A stretch of 64,000 nt of DNA from Stentor coeruleus (Eukaryota; Ciliophora; Heterotrichea; Heterotrichida; Stentoridae). Position numbers and translations under genes: made by a program. Of this stretch, positions 1 through 10,676 are shown in pieces. The notes below the pieces were generated by a model. It made no database searches and was not told the DNA's origin. It saw only the letters and a list, made by a program, of their open reading frames with translations. The stretch's first letter is position 1. Each line of letters begins with the position of its first letter. The stretch spans positions 1 through 64,000 of the forward strand of contig MPUH01000147.1 of the NCBI GenBank assembly GCA_001970955.1, written 5' to 3'.

Positions 1-1000
1 ATCTAATTCAATTCATATAGCTTAGACTTATTAAAGTACTCCAACTAAATCAGAAAATTTAACTTTTTTGCATAAGCATTCTTAGGCATTATTATTAGAG
101 CACTCTGCTTCAAGAAAACCTTTAATTCTCTAACAAACTCTATTTTACTTCATGGTTCTCATCTTAATTTTCTTATCTAATAGACTCATAGTAAAACAAA
201 TTTTTGAAAACTTTATCATAAAGTGTTTAGAGAATTCCCACAAAGCTACACTCAAGCAATGAAAAAACTAGACTTTAAACAGTTTAAAAACTACCACTCT
301 AGATTCATAGAACTCCAGAAAAATAAATTCAGCCAAGACAAAAAGGATTCCACCATAAATCCTCAATCCTTCATTTTTTCCCCAATACCAGTCAACAACT
401 ATGAACTCTTCCTTGGATTTTAACTAAGAAATATAATCATAATCCTAAAGAATTTATGCCTTTCTGAAAATCAAACATTTAGTCAGTCTTTAAACAGCAA
501 AATATTGTCATAAACTATGAAACAGCAAAATTTTTGCAAGAATTAAAGGAGTTCAAGGTTTTTCAGTTTGTATTTTTTAATCCTTGCATGGGAAGTTGAG
601 ATTTTTCAATTGTGCAGAAAATGAAGTTTTATGGAGAAAGGATATTATCACAATTTTTGATAAATTAATCCTATATAAGCAAAATCAAAGAATGGAAAGG
701 CACAAGAAATAATTCAAAACAGCCAACATTACAGTCATTAAATTCTATCTAAAAAATAATAAGTAATATCAAATAAAAATAAGTGTATGTTTCCCAAACT
801 TATATTTGTAGTAAATGCTTTCCATTCAATGAAATCATCATTTCCTAATACCACTTCACTATGGCAGAATAATTTCTTCAATATAATAATAAAATCTTAT
901 CAAATAATTTAATTAAAATCAATAACACTTTTTTTCTTACTAAATTCCACAATTATTTCTCAAAAGCCCTATCTATTCTAATTAAAAATAATTAAAAAAA
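1..1000. other. spacer with weak coding-like fragments, no intact gene
   Basis: No ATG-started gene is supported here. The forward frame 223-423 is open for 66 codons without an ATG and has a believable amino-acid mix (REFPQSYTQ near its start, NNYELFLGF at its end). A second stretch at about 535-770 reads as protein in one frame but is crossed by TGA and TAA codons. Both look like decayed coding DNA similar to what fills 1001-3370. Neither was assigned to a family. Confidence 0.3.
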
Positions 1001-1451
1001 ATGTTGAATTCACTCATAAGAATCTTTTTTGTAACTATCCAAAAGATCGACCCATAATCACGCATTCCTACTCCCCAGGCTCATCATCCAACGTCAATTT
1101 AAAATAAACTCAAAAGTTGGCATTAGGTTTCTTATCAACTCTTCAAATTGGTTTACAAAAGATGGCAAAAAACGCTTAAAAAATTTTTACCCTCACAACA
1201 TCAATAAAAAAGGCGAATTCTTCGTTACATCCCAAAGTAATCACCTTGTAGAACATAATGATATACTAGGCAACGAACAAGATGCGCTAGAAAAGCTTCA
1301 AAGCATAATCGACAAAGTCTGCGATTCCGGAAAACCCTCCCAAAGTGGAAAAGTTCATGAGACTGAAGAGGAGAAAAAGCGTAGAATTGAAGCAAAACTG
1401 AGGCGTAGAGAAATAAAGTCATCAAGTAAGCCAAGGAATCTTTATTTTTAG
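1001..1451 (+). pseudogene. decayed ICT1/mL62-like class I release-factor domain
   Basis: The forward frame from 1101 to the TAG at 1449-1451 reads KINSKVGIRFLINSSNW, then KGEFFVTSQSN, and ends in a basic tail (EEEKKRRIEAKLRRREIKS). This follows the order of ICT1 (mitochondrial peptidyl-tRNA hydrolase, ribosomal subunit mL62): NKVNSKAEVRF, then GELVLTSE, then a basic C-terminal tail. The piece just upstream, in another frame (about 1045-1098), reads SYSPGSSSNVN, which lines up with SSGPGGQNVN of the family. So a frame change lies at about 1098-1101, and the catalytic GGQ is replaced by SSS. No convincing in-frame ATG was found. A sequencing error at the frame change is possible, but the lost GGQ would remain. 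Confidence 0.6.
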
Positions 1452-1468
1452 TATAAACTAGGTATATA

Positions 1469-2860
1469 AATGTGGATTCACTTATTCAGTGTGAATACCT
1501 GGACAGTAAGAGTGCCTAATTTGAAAAGCCATATGCTCTAAGACAAGGATATAATCGAATATGTACTACCAGAGACCTACCTGCCTCCTAATCAGAGGAT
1601 CAATCTCTTTTTCCGTATTGTCAGGTTTATATCAGTGTCCCTGTAATGATGATGGGTATTGCTGTTCTAAACAACAGTATAATTTAACGCCAAGCGCTTA
1701 TTGTTTATATTGTTCAGAATGTATAAGTGATTATGAAGAAGTACATTTTCTTAATGCAACTTTTAAACCAACTGAACTCGAAAAAAAAAGTAAACCCAGT
1801 AAAGACAGAGATCAATTTCAGTATGGAAGAAGAGCCTCCCCGGGACAAGATAATCAAAAAGTGTATCGGCGAGATGACAGTGGCAACAATATTCCTAATC
1901 TCCTGCCTATGTGCAATTGCTTCCCTCATAGGAGTCTACAATTATGATCGCCCAGACACAGTCTGGCCAAGTGAATAATAGCAATAGTAATTGTCCAGGC
2001 GAAATCACTGCTTGTCCAGCCTCTAATCTGGTGACTCATAAGTTGTCGTTACGGTCTAGTCACAGAAGCATTCTCAACTTAAAAAGACGAATGTTATGGA
2101 TTAACGATGACTCTTTCATGAGAATCTGAATTTGAATAGAAAAACCTTGCAGAAGAAGATTGAAGGGGAAGTTAAGTTTTAAGTAAAGATAGAATTTTTG
2201 AGATGGCAATTAGAATAAAATGTGGCTATGTGGAATATAGATTTCGATGCTCTTGGATATGTTTCAGTAAATTACTTAATTTAGAAGAGGCTATTTAGGT
2301 TAGATATATATGCATGGATGATTTTTGTTAGGATAAAGATAGTTTATGATTAGTGATTACAGTTTGGAAAGATATTTTATGTTGGAAAATTTGAATAATT
2401 TGTCTACAATTTCTATAAATAGCAAAATTACCCATATAAGCATATCCTCAATCACTTAATATATAGCAGTAGACTTTTTTTATTTCTTATCCCATTTTCC
2501 CTCAAGCCACAAATCTTAACATTAATAATCAATTTGTATTTAAGCTTTCAAGGAATTTTTTTTTTCTATAAAATAATAAAAAATATGTAATCCTCTATTC
2601 TCCAAGGGCTCTTATCAAACCTTAGCATTAACGATTCTAAAAACCTAATAATGTTTTTCAAATCCCAAAAAGCATTTCCCATTAAAAATTACCTAATAAA
2701 CTGGCATTATAAAATCAATGAAGATCACCAGTTTTATATATTTGTATACAAATTATCAATATTTTAATGTAAACTGCTCTGTGTCAAAAATATCTCTTAT
2801 TTAATGGCTTATCTCTGTTGTGAAAGGTTTATTGCTGTGATGCCTGCCATAAAAGGGTGA
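1469..2860 (+). pseudogene. unassigned relic reading frame, TAA/TAG-interrupted, with one TM segment
   Basis: One forward frame runs the whole span with only two TGA codons by hand count but about twenty TAA/TAG codons. Protein-like pieces include a short open part at 1727-1978 (possible ATG at 1823) with MEEEPPRDKI, a hydrophobic segment TVATIFLISCLCAIASLIGV and an ending DTVWPSE. A later piece reads WNIDFDALGYVSVNYL, and one near 2650 reads FFKSQKAFPIKNYLINW. No family was recognised. In DNA this AT-rich, long TGA-free frames occur by chance, so this may be several relics or partly noise. No intact gene is claimed. Confidence 0.3.
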
Positions 2861-2888
2861 AGGCCATAATCCATTATCAAGTGGATAT

Positions 2889-2970
2889 ATGCTTTGCAAT
2901 GATTATAATTGACTGCAGCCTTGAGAAATGAGCCAAACAATTGTGCTTGCTGTGGAAGCTACCATCCTAC
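2889..2970 (+). pseudogene. degenerate copy of a small zinc-ribbon module
   Basis: Begins ATGCTTTGC and ends with codons for RNEPNNCACCGSYHP. It aligns over its whole length with the better copy at 3219-3300, which reads CFDCGTIQPLRNEPNNCSSC. Here the first CxxC is lost, TGA codons appear, and the frame changes by one base near 2920. The two copies point to a local duplication of which this one has decayed. Confidence 0.5.
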
Positions 2971-3218
2971 ATTAATAAGAAAAGAGTTTGAATAGTCAAA
3001 ATGCTAAAACTACTCTAAAATGTGCTAATTTCTCAAATACATCGTATTGGATGGTTTACAAATGTTGTATAATCTTTATTCTGTAGGACTTGCCGTCAAA
3101 AAGATTAGAACTTTATTATAAGATTGAATTCTTATTATATAAGAAAATAATGATTTTGGGATTAGGACAATATAAATAAGTTGATCTTCAGAACCACGAA
3201 GCACCGAAAAGCAAAAAA

Positions 3219-3368
3219 ATGGTGTGCTTTGATTGTGGAACGATACAGCCACTAAGAAATGAGCCTAATAATTGCTCGAGCTGCAATAGTTATCATCCTG
3301 AATCAGTATCTGGAGTTTCAACTTCATCAAGGTTTATTAAGTGCTCAGTATATAGCAACATAGCTTAA
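3219..3368 (+). CDS. small zinc-ribbon protein or exon (49 residues)
   Basis: Reads from ATG at 3219 to TAA at 3366-3368. It has two CxxC pairs (CFDC and CSSC, 15 residues apart) around a PLRNEPNN core and SYHP, the layout of a four-Cys zinc ribbon. The frame stays protein-like upstream (VDLQNHEAPKSKK just before the ATG) but meets a TAA near 3175, so the true start may lie upstream or the gene may be a fragment. A second, broken copy lies about 250 bp upstream. No named family was recognised; it may be a relic rather than a live gene. Confidence 0.35.
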   Translation: MVCFDCGTIQPLRNEPNNCSSCNSYHPESVSGVSTSSRFIKCSVYSNIA

Positions 3369-4073
3369 TTTCTAAGATGACATTATTATAGAAAATTTCC
3401 ATAAAAATCTCATATAATAATCAAAATATCATAGTATTGAAATCTCATAACTATCATTCATATCAATAAAATCATAAACCTAAAACTTACTTCCTAAATC
3501 CTAAAATTATTTTATAGTTAAATGCCCTGTAAAATCTTTACAAAAGCTTTATACAAAGGTAGATGCTACGTATATGACCCAATACTCTTTATCGTAAAAT
3601 TTAAAGCCCAGCGAAAAATTCTTAGACTGGCTACTCGCTTTTCCAAAATCAATAAACTCCTCAGTTGGATTCTACTAAGCCAAACCTAAAATAATTTTTA
3701 TTATGGTTAAAAATAACAATACAAAAAAGTAAAAGACAAAAATTAGAATCAGTTGAGATGCAAATATTAGAAGTAAATAATCTCAAAATTATTCAAAAAG
3801 CATACACATATTTTATAAAAACAAATCCATAACTCTCTAAATGTATTACTCTTCAGTTATTATCTCTAAATACTTAAAGCTTATTTTATTAGTCTTAAAA
3901 ATTGTTTCATCATATTTTAGAATTGTCTTCAAAAATTTGTAAACATTTTTAATTCAATAGTTATAATTATTTTTTGTAAGTTTTAACTGAGTAAAGTATC
4001 TTCCTAAATTATATTTGATATTTTTTATTAGCATAAATCTTTATTAAATTTAATTTTGATAGTTATAATAAAT
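3369..4073. other. AT-rich spacer
   Basis: Very AT-rich with stops in all frames. I see no gene or repeat. It should contain the promoter of the kelch gene that starts at 4074, but no specific element stands out. Confidence 0.5.
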
Positions 4074-7000
4074 ATGCTAGTATTTCTTTACTTTCTTGCC
4101 GGCATAGGTTTGAATATAGTCAAAGCAAAAAAATTTATATACCCTTCAGAAATGTATATGCCTAAGCTAAGTGGCATCCGAGCAGTCACAACAAAGCACT
4201 TAGACAGCATATCTTACAATATATTTTCTGGAAGTATTGATTCAATTAAATTCTCATCAAATATGATAAGCTTGAGTCCTAGCGGGAATACAATAACAAT
4301 GTCAAGCACATCAAAATATCCAGATGATAGGAGTTATTATGGAATGATTTTGATCGAACCGAGCAAATATTCTTCTAATGCGATAGTTTTCGGGGGTATT
4401 GGCTCAGGTGGTGTTTATGGAGACTTTTGGAAATATTATATTCAAGAAGATTTTTGGAGAACTTTAGATATTAATTTGCAAGAGCCTTCTTATGATTTTG
4501 CGTTTACAGCATTTCCTTTTGCAGAGTTTAATGTAACATTGATTTATATAGTTGGGGGAATAAATAATATGAATATGTTCGTGGCCAGTATGTATGAGTA
4601 ACCTTTACATAGATGCCTAATTAATGGATATGAATATTATAATAATGTTGAAGGAAGTTACGAAGGAAATTATGATGGTTACTGCTATTATTATAACGAT
4701 TACACAAATTGCACAGGCACTGGACTAGCAGGTGCTCAGCTTGTAAATTCTGATGGAGTTCTATACCTTTTTTCAGGATACTATTTAGAAGATTTAGAGA
4801 ATGAAGAAAACTCATATAATTTTTTTTTGGGACTTTGCACTTTAGTATTATTTGAAGATAATTGGCATAGCATTTCATTGTCTAATCCTTTTGGAGGTTA
4901 TGCAAATGGTGGCAGTTGCTTATACAATAATAGGATTTTTTATTTTTTTGGATCTACTTATAACAAATGGGGCATGGAATATAGTGAAAAAATTTATGTG
5001 CTTGATCTTACTAATATTGAACTAGGATGGTTTGCATGGGTAATTGAATGCCCTGAGAACTTAGAATGCGCAAGAGATTCTTTTGGTATTTCATGTGACG
5101 ATTATATTGCTACTATTATAGGAGGAAAAACAAAAAATGGAATATCGAACACTTACTTTACTATTAATATGATAAATTTTGAAGTATCATTTAAGAATAT
5201 TCCAGAAAATTTTCCTTCACCAAGAGCTTTTGGAACTCTAACACAATCTGCGACAAAATTACTATTATTTGGAGGCAAGAACTCAGAAACTATATTTAAT
5301 GATGTATGGGAATACAGTTTAAATGGAAATATGGAGTTAGGCACTTGGAACTTATTATCAGATTTAGGATCTGCTCCTGAACCCCGACATGGCCATGCTG
5401 CAGCGACTCAAGGAATTTATACAGTATTTGTTGGAGGGCAAACATTTAATGACCTTATTCTTTCTGACATCTGGCTACTAAACTCAGGCTCAAAAACTTG
5501 GACAGAAATTATCCCTTCAGAAACCTCAGAGAAAAAAATACCTATACTTACTCGAAGTTGTGCTATGCTAGATTTACCAAAATTATATTTTATAGGTGGC
5601 CGGAGTTATTCAGGTGCTAATTTTAACTTATGGGAATACGATTTATCAACTAACAATTTATTATTACTATATGATAATAAAAAAGATGTAGGAACTTTTG
5701 GTCACGCATGCAAACTTATTAAAAAGTATAGAAAAGTTCTGATTCATACTTTTTATGGATTGAAAAACACTTTAAATGAATTGTATTGCAGCATTAGAGA
5801 AATTGACATAACAGATAAAAAAAATATTACTGTTAAAATATATCAAGAAAGATCTATTGATATAAATTGCAGAGGAAATTTTGGCTTTTCACATAATGGT
5901 GAAATTATGGTTATTGCAGGGGGAGAAATTTATCCTCGTTACACTATGAGGGATGCTTGGTTTATAATGGACAATGAAATTTATGAAGAAATAACTTTTT
6001 ATGACTACAATTCATCATCTAATACTTCTGAGCGGTATTATTTAGACAAACCTCTTTCAGCATCATCAATTGTAGCTTTTTCTGATTTGATTGTTATTTT
6101 TTCTGGCTATTATAATGGGAGTTTTTCAGTCAACTCTGCATTAAGCTCTTCACTTTATTTAATTTATTTTCAAAGTTATTTCAAATGCAGTGCTGGATAT
6201 TACAAGGGGGAACGATGCCAACCATGTCCAAAGGGCACATATAGATCATTTGATGATGAAGAGTGCATATCATGCCCTCCAGGAACAATAAATCTTATAG
6301 AAGGAGCTTCCCATAAATCATACTGTATTCCTTGTGATCACAATACATTTTACAATTTAACAAGTGAATCATGTCAAAGCTGTCCAAAAAATGTTCTGTG
6401 CCCTATTGGATCTGAGGAACCATTAAATCCAAAAGACATAAAACAAAAGCAGTATTCTCAACCTTTAAACTTCGAAAAACCTACTTATGGGTATTCATTA
6501 ATAATTCTTGGGTCGATATTTGGAATGACAATATTTGTATTCATATTACTTTTTTTCACAACTTTAATTGTCAAAGTTGCATTTAGTGTTCACGAATTTT
6601 TTAGAGCCGATCATATAATCCCAGTTAATAAAACAAGCTATGAAATCGATAAAACTAGAATAAGTTATGTCGGTGGCTTTTTTACAGGAATTGCTATTAT
6701 CCTTATAGTTTTCAACTTTGGATTTTTGATTATCAACTATATAATAAAAAATGAAGATGAATCTAGAAGTCTAATACCATTGTCTTCCCTTCTACAAGAT
6801 CATAATTATACCAATAACAAATTGACAATAGAAATTTATATGTATTCATATAGAGGAAATTGCTTACAGAAACCAGAAATTTTTTATAATAAATTTCAAA
6901 ACAGCCGAACTAAAGCTTTCACAGAGTCTATTGGTGAAAATAACTTAACTTCATGTACTTATATTATAGACATAGAATTTGATGAACTTTTTACGATTGA

Positions 7001-7574
7001 TGCTTTCTTAGAAATCAGCTTCCTAGACTATACTTCTGATATTACTTTAACTGTTTCAGCAGATTCAGGAAATCCAGGAGAAAAGAGTTCATTTACTCAG
7101 GCTTTGACATCTACTGAAGAGCATATATTTATAGGACCCAATCCATCTGTTTTTAAGTTCAGTTTAATACCAGCTTATTACAATTATAAAGGGTATTTTG
7201 GTGTCCCTTATGAAAATTTAGGTTTTCGTCTAGGCGCTATTAATTCACCTGAAAGTGGCTCACTTAATATTTTGAATAATATCTACTTGTTTACTGGTTT
7301 CAAGATAAAGATTGAATTTATTATAAGCGAATTTGGAATTACAACTTATAGATTTCAAAGTGTGGATCCGATTTCTTATGCCATAACAATGCTAGCTACA
7401 GCTCCCGGGCTTATCTCTTTAGTAAGGTTCTTTTTAATGTGCTTTGAAATGATTAAAAGCAAATTTAATAGAAAATATGCAAAACCAGTTGAAACTAGTG
7501 TAAAGTACATTTATCAAAATAAGCTTAAAAAGTATGCAGATTTAACGCAAAATGTTTCTAGGGACGACAACTAA
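4074..7574 (+). CDS. kelch-repeat, Cys-rich multi-pass membrane protein
   Basis: Two exons (4074-4597 and 4613-7574) joined over a 15-nt intron give 1161 residues. The ATG at 4074 is chosen because it opens a clean signal peptide (MLVFLYFLAGIGLN). Residues about 60-480 hold kelch-type repeats (VFGGIGSGGVYGDFW, LLLFGGKNSETIFNDVWEY, YTVFVGGQTFNDLILSDIW, YFIGGRSYSGANFNLWEY), which form a beta-propeller for protein binding. A Cys-rich GCC2/GCC3-like region follows at about 700-770 (CxxCPKGTYR, CPPGT). Hydrophobic spans lie near 801-828, 861-885 and 1096-1115. The repeats and Cys-rich part should face outside or the lumen. Ciliates carry many such surface receptors; the ligand and role are unknown. 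Confidence 0.85.
4598..4612 (+). other. 15-nt spliceosomal intron
   Basis: GTAACCTTTACATAG. Without removal the frame stops at the TAA formed at 4599-4601. With removal it continues in phase into the 915-codon frame that covers the rest of the kelch protein. Length, GTA start, TAG end and an A at position 10 are those of heterotrich introns. Confidence 0.9.
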
Positions 7575-7689
7575 ATAGTTAGGATTAGTTAGTTAAACTT
7601 ATTAGCTGAAAATTCAATAGAAAGTTTATATTCAAACTAAATTCAAAATATATAACTAACTTAAATTAAATGTCAAGGTTGTCAAGTAT

Positions 7690-8230
7690 ATTAAAAAATT
7701 TAAACAGCAATTGATTAATGGATTTATCCTTATTGTTCTCAAGTTTTTTATCTAAAGGTTAATATTTCCCAGTGACAGGGTTTTTATTGTCTCCTATTCC
7801 CTTAAGATTTTTCTCTCTGGCTTGTGGCAAGGGCTTTCGAAAAATTCGACTATTTTGCAGTCACTACATTTATCTAGGAGAATTTCAATGCAAACCTATA
7901 GGTCTTGGATTTTGTAAGAGTTGTAGGGACATTTCACAGTAAAAGAGATATTTTACAGCAAAAATTAGATTCAATCACCTTTTTCATAACTAGAAGGAGC
8001 TGGAGTATTAGTTTTGGGAGACTGTGAAGGCAGAAGAAAAAGATCAGAATTAACCTTAAGTATGTGATAATCTGAAAGATCAGGCAGAATAGGTAGAGGA
8101 TTAAAAAACCCCCTAGGATTGAGAGGATTATTAAAGCGATTAGGGCTTGACTTTGTTTTTTATTCTTCCATATTTTTTTATGCAAATAGTAGATTTTAAA
8201 AATGATAATGAGGTTTAATATTATGATCTA
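7690..8230 (-). pseudogene. relic of a small TM protein with Cys-rich tail
   Basis: Read on the minus strand, about 8225 to 8110 encodes basic and hydrophobic stretches (KNKKQSQALIALIILSIL, a TM helix). The frame changes at a run of G and T near 8105-8112 and then reads LPDLSDYHILKVNSDLFL followed by PSQSPKTNTPAPSSYEKGD and a TGA at 7971-7973. Beyond it another frame (about 7930-7690) reads CIEILLDKCSDCKIVEFF and then CHKPERKILRE, with three TAG codons at glutamine-like places. No ATG is clear. The homopolymer shift could be a sequencing error, but the other stops argue for decay. Family not recognised. Confidence 0.4.
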
Positions 8231-8601
8231 GAGTAGATGGGTCTTTACATTAGTTTAGCATTTTGATGCTATTGCATTTAAAGGAGTTTTTGATATGCTG
8301 AGTTATTTATATTTTTTCATTTTTGGATATGAAATTGTAGATAAATTATAGGTTTAGAAAAATTTTAAGTTAATATAGCATTTAATCAAAGTTACACTTG
8401 TGATTCACTTAAAAATATATCTAAACTGTACAATTCACCATAGCAATTATAATTTTAGGCTTTTACAAGTTCACTCGCAGTTACTAAGGTAGTCTTTATT
8501 AGTTTATTTTCTTTACTTACTTAAGTTACTATTATTGTTCGCAAATAAGATCTGATATTAGAAATTAAAAATATTATTAAAGGAAATGTATAGCTAAAAT
8601 T

Positions 8602-8633
8602 ATGCTGGCCTTGGTCATATCTATGACCAGCAT
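8602..8633. other. short hairpin
   Basis: TGGTCAT (8612-8618) and ATGACCA (8623-8629) pair perfectly around a 4-nt loop. ATGC and GCAT extend the stem across a one-sided bulge. It lies in a gene-free stretch and its function is unknown. Confidence 0.35.
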
Positions 8634-8692
8634 CACTCTAAGAGTTAATTAATATCTTATAAAGAATTATAGAGTATTATATAAATTTATTC

Positions 8693-9300
8693 ATTATTGG
8701 GCATTGGCAATACTTTCTGCAAAAGCATATTTCTTCAGTATTTCACAAAATTAAAGATTATCCGCACTACTATATTAAAGAATAAGTTGAAGAATATTTT
8801 AGAAAAAATGTTCAAGTACAGAGTAATTTATAATTATTTAATATACGGTTCATAGTAGTCAGCTTTTATAATAAATCATAGTTCTATAATGATCGTCATT
8901 ACAAAATTGATGATGGAGAAAAACCTTTAAGTGCAGTTCCTATGAATAAAAGCAAAGAGTTGTCGTTAAAACAGTGTATCATGATGATATTGGGGAAGCT
9001 TTTATCAATAGAGTCTTCTGAAATAAATTTGACTAGGAGTAGAACTTTGGAGAAACTTGCTAAGATCTTTAAGGAATTCAAGCGTTTTTTTGAAGATAAT
9101 GAATATGTTTTATATATAGGGTGAGAGTTTTTTGTAGGATGATTGATATAACTTATGAAAAAAATTGTATGAGTATTCTAGTAGCACTATTATTTTTGAG
9201 ATTTGTAGGGAAGAGAAAACCTTGAAAAATGCTTTTCGAAATTGTGGTTTATTTGAGAATCCAGGCTGTGTGTGGAGAAAGAATTTCTGGGGACTTTTCA
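8693..9300 (+). pseudogene. unassigned relic gene with three in-frame TAA/TAG codons
   Basis: A single forward frame from 8693 to the TGA at 9122-9124 (144 codons) is open except for TAA at 8783, TAA at 8831 and TAG at 8879. It reads like protein on both sides of each stop: YYIKE before and VEEYFRKNVQVQSNL after the first; then LFNIRFIVVSFYNKS; then FYNDRHYKIDDGEKPLSAVP. The last 60 codons, from ATG at 8942, are uninterrupted. Past 9124 coding-like sequence resumes in another frame (RNCGLFENPGCVWRKNFW). I do not recognise the family. It is best read as a decayed gene, since the stops are not confined to one cause. Confidence 0.45.
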
Positions 9301-9480
9301 TCTTACCGTAAATAAATCAGCCTTTTTAGACGTCATTTTGAATATCATAAGGTTAGTGTGACTGTGGTGTGACATCTAAACTCAAGGAGTAATCCATCAC
9401 TGCAATTTTTTTTACTTCAAACAATATTTAACCTTTATAAGCTTCACTTTTCCAAAATTATTATTAGGATATAAACAGTT

Positions 9481-10269
9481 ATGTCTACTAAATGTCCTCT
9501 GTCAGACCCAAGTCTGGATATCATCCCAACAAATGCTCATCTTGTTGGTAATTGCTTATGCCAGTTCTGTACCTGCGGAAAGCACTTATGCCCTAGAATG
9601 AATTTCAAAGATCCATTTCCAAGGGCTACCTTCACGACAAAGTACATGTCGGAGTTCAAGAAAGGAGGTTTTAACCTTCCAGTAAAGCCTGAGGCCAGAA
9701 TTTGGCGTCCGAACAAACTCCCAATGGACTTAATAACATCAAACCAAGAAGACTTTATATCAAAAGATGCAAAGCCAGCTACTCCAATAAAGCCAACAAA
9801 ATCAGCAACTCCTAAAAAACCAAAAATTTCAGAAACAACAATTAACAGCTATAACTATCCAGATTGGGGAGCTCAAGCTGTTAATCATGAAAAGCGCTGG
9901 CATCCTCCTGTTAGAACAGTTGAATTACCTTTTAAAGGAACAAGTTCATATGCTAGAAGCTTTTCACCAATTCACCCTCATGATGCAAAAGTATTTGAAA
10001 CTAATTATTCAGTTAGTACAGCTTATCAAACTTCATTTAGCTTAGGTCCAAAAACTGGATTTGATGATAGGACTACATATGCAGATAAGATGAAAAATTA
10101 CACTGGATCAGGATTGAATACTAGAATCAAGGTTAGAGCGCCGAAAGCAGAACAGACCTTTTCTAGCCCGATGCACTTCAATACCACTGCAAACTCGTTT
10201 TATGCAACGCCATCACATAAAATAGACCCCAGGCAGCTTAGAATTCAGCTGCAATCGAGAGGAATGTAA
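9481..10269 (+). CDS. SAXO/STOP-like axonemal microtubule-stabilising protein
   Basis: 262 residues from ATG at 9481. The N-terminal Cys motif CLCQFCTCGKHLCPR (about residues 25-40) matches the signature of SAXO (FAM154) proteins, CxCxxCxCGxHxC. The rest is low-complexity, rich in Pro, Lys, Ser and Tyr, with short aromatic/basic modules such as NYPDWG and KRWHPP, consistent with the microtubule-binding Mn repeats of the family. SAXO proteins bind and stabilise axonemal and basal-body microtubules. No membrane segment is seen. Repeat boundaries are not sharp, so copy number was not set. Confidence 0.75.
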   Translation: MSTKCPLSDPSLDIIPTNAHLVGNCLCQFCTCGKHLCPRMNFKDPFPRATFTTKYMSEFKKGGFNLPVKPEARIWRPNKLPMDLITSNQEDFISKDAKPATPIKPTKSATPKKPKISETTINSYNYPDWGAQAVNHEKRWHPPVRTVELPFKGTSSYARSFSPIHPHDAKVFETNYSVSTAYQTSFSLGPKTGFDDRTTYADKMKNYTGSGLNTRIKVRAPKAEQTFSSPMHFNTTANSFYATPSHKIDPRQLRIQLQSRGM

Positions 10270-10676
10270 AGTCATATTAATGAAATAGATTTAAATATTG
10301 TTTGTATCACTTTCTATCTGAAAATACTAAATACTTGATAAGAATTACAAAATTTTTAAGCATTTAATTTCCCTAATAATTATAAAGCTGCATCCATAAT
10401 AATCAATGATCCAAAAGCTACTACCTCTAAGCTCAATGCCTTAAGCCTAAAATATAAAAGTAACTTATCTACAAATAATCAATCATTAAAAAAATATCTC
10501 ATTAGCATCTTGAATCTGAAAAATGAAAAACTACGTTAAAATATCCTAACTTTTGCATATTTTTATCATTTTCACGATAATATTTTCAATAATTTTCTTA
10601 AAGCCTAATCCTGAAAAAAAAATCCTGAAGATCAAATTTGGGTTCTTCTCCATATTTAAACTTTTTTAAAAATTTA
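10270..10676. other. AT-rich spacer
   Basis: Contains the 3' flank of the SAXO-like gene and the upstream region of the CAP-centrin gene. Nothing else is visible. Confidence 0.5.

Noticed and set aside
1561-1947. 128-codon forward frame with several Cys residues
   Set aside because: It overlaps another frame with a better TM-containing peptide, and its Cys pattern fits no zinc fold. Probably a shadow within the relic region.
10638-10676. Upstream TTG start for the CAP-centrin gene
   Set aside because: TTG is not a normal eukaryotic start; the in-frame ATG at 10677 opens directly into the CAP domain.
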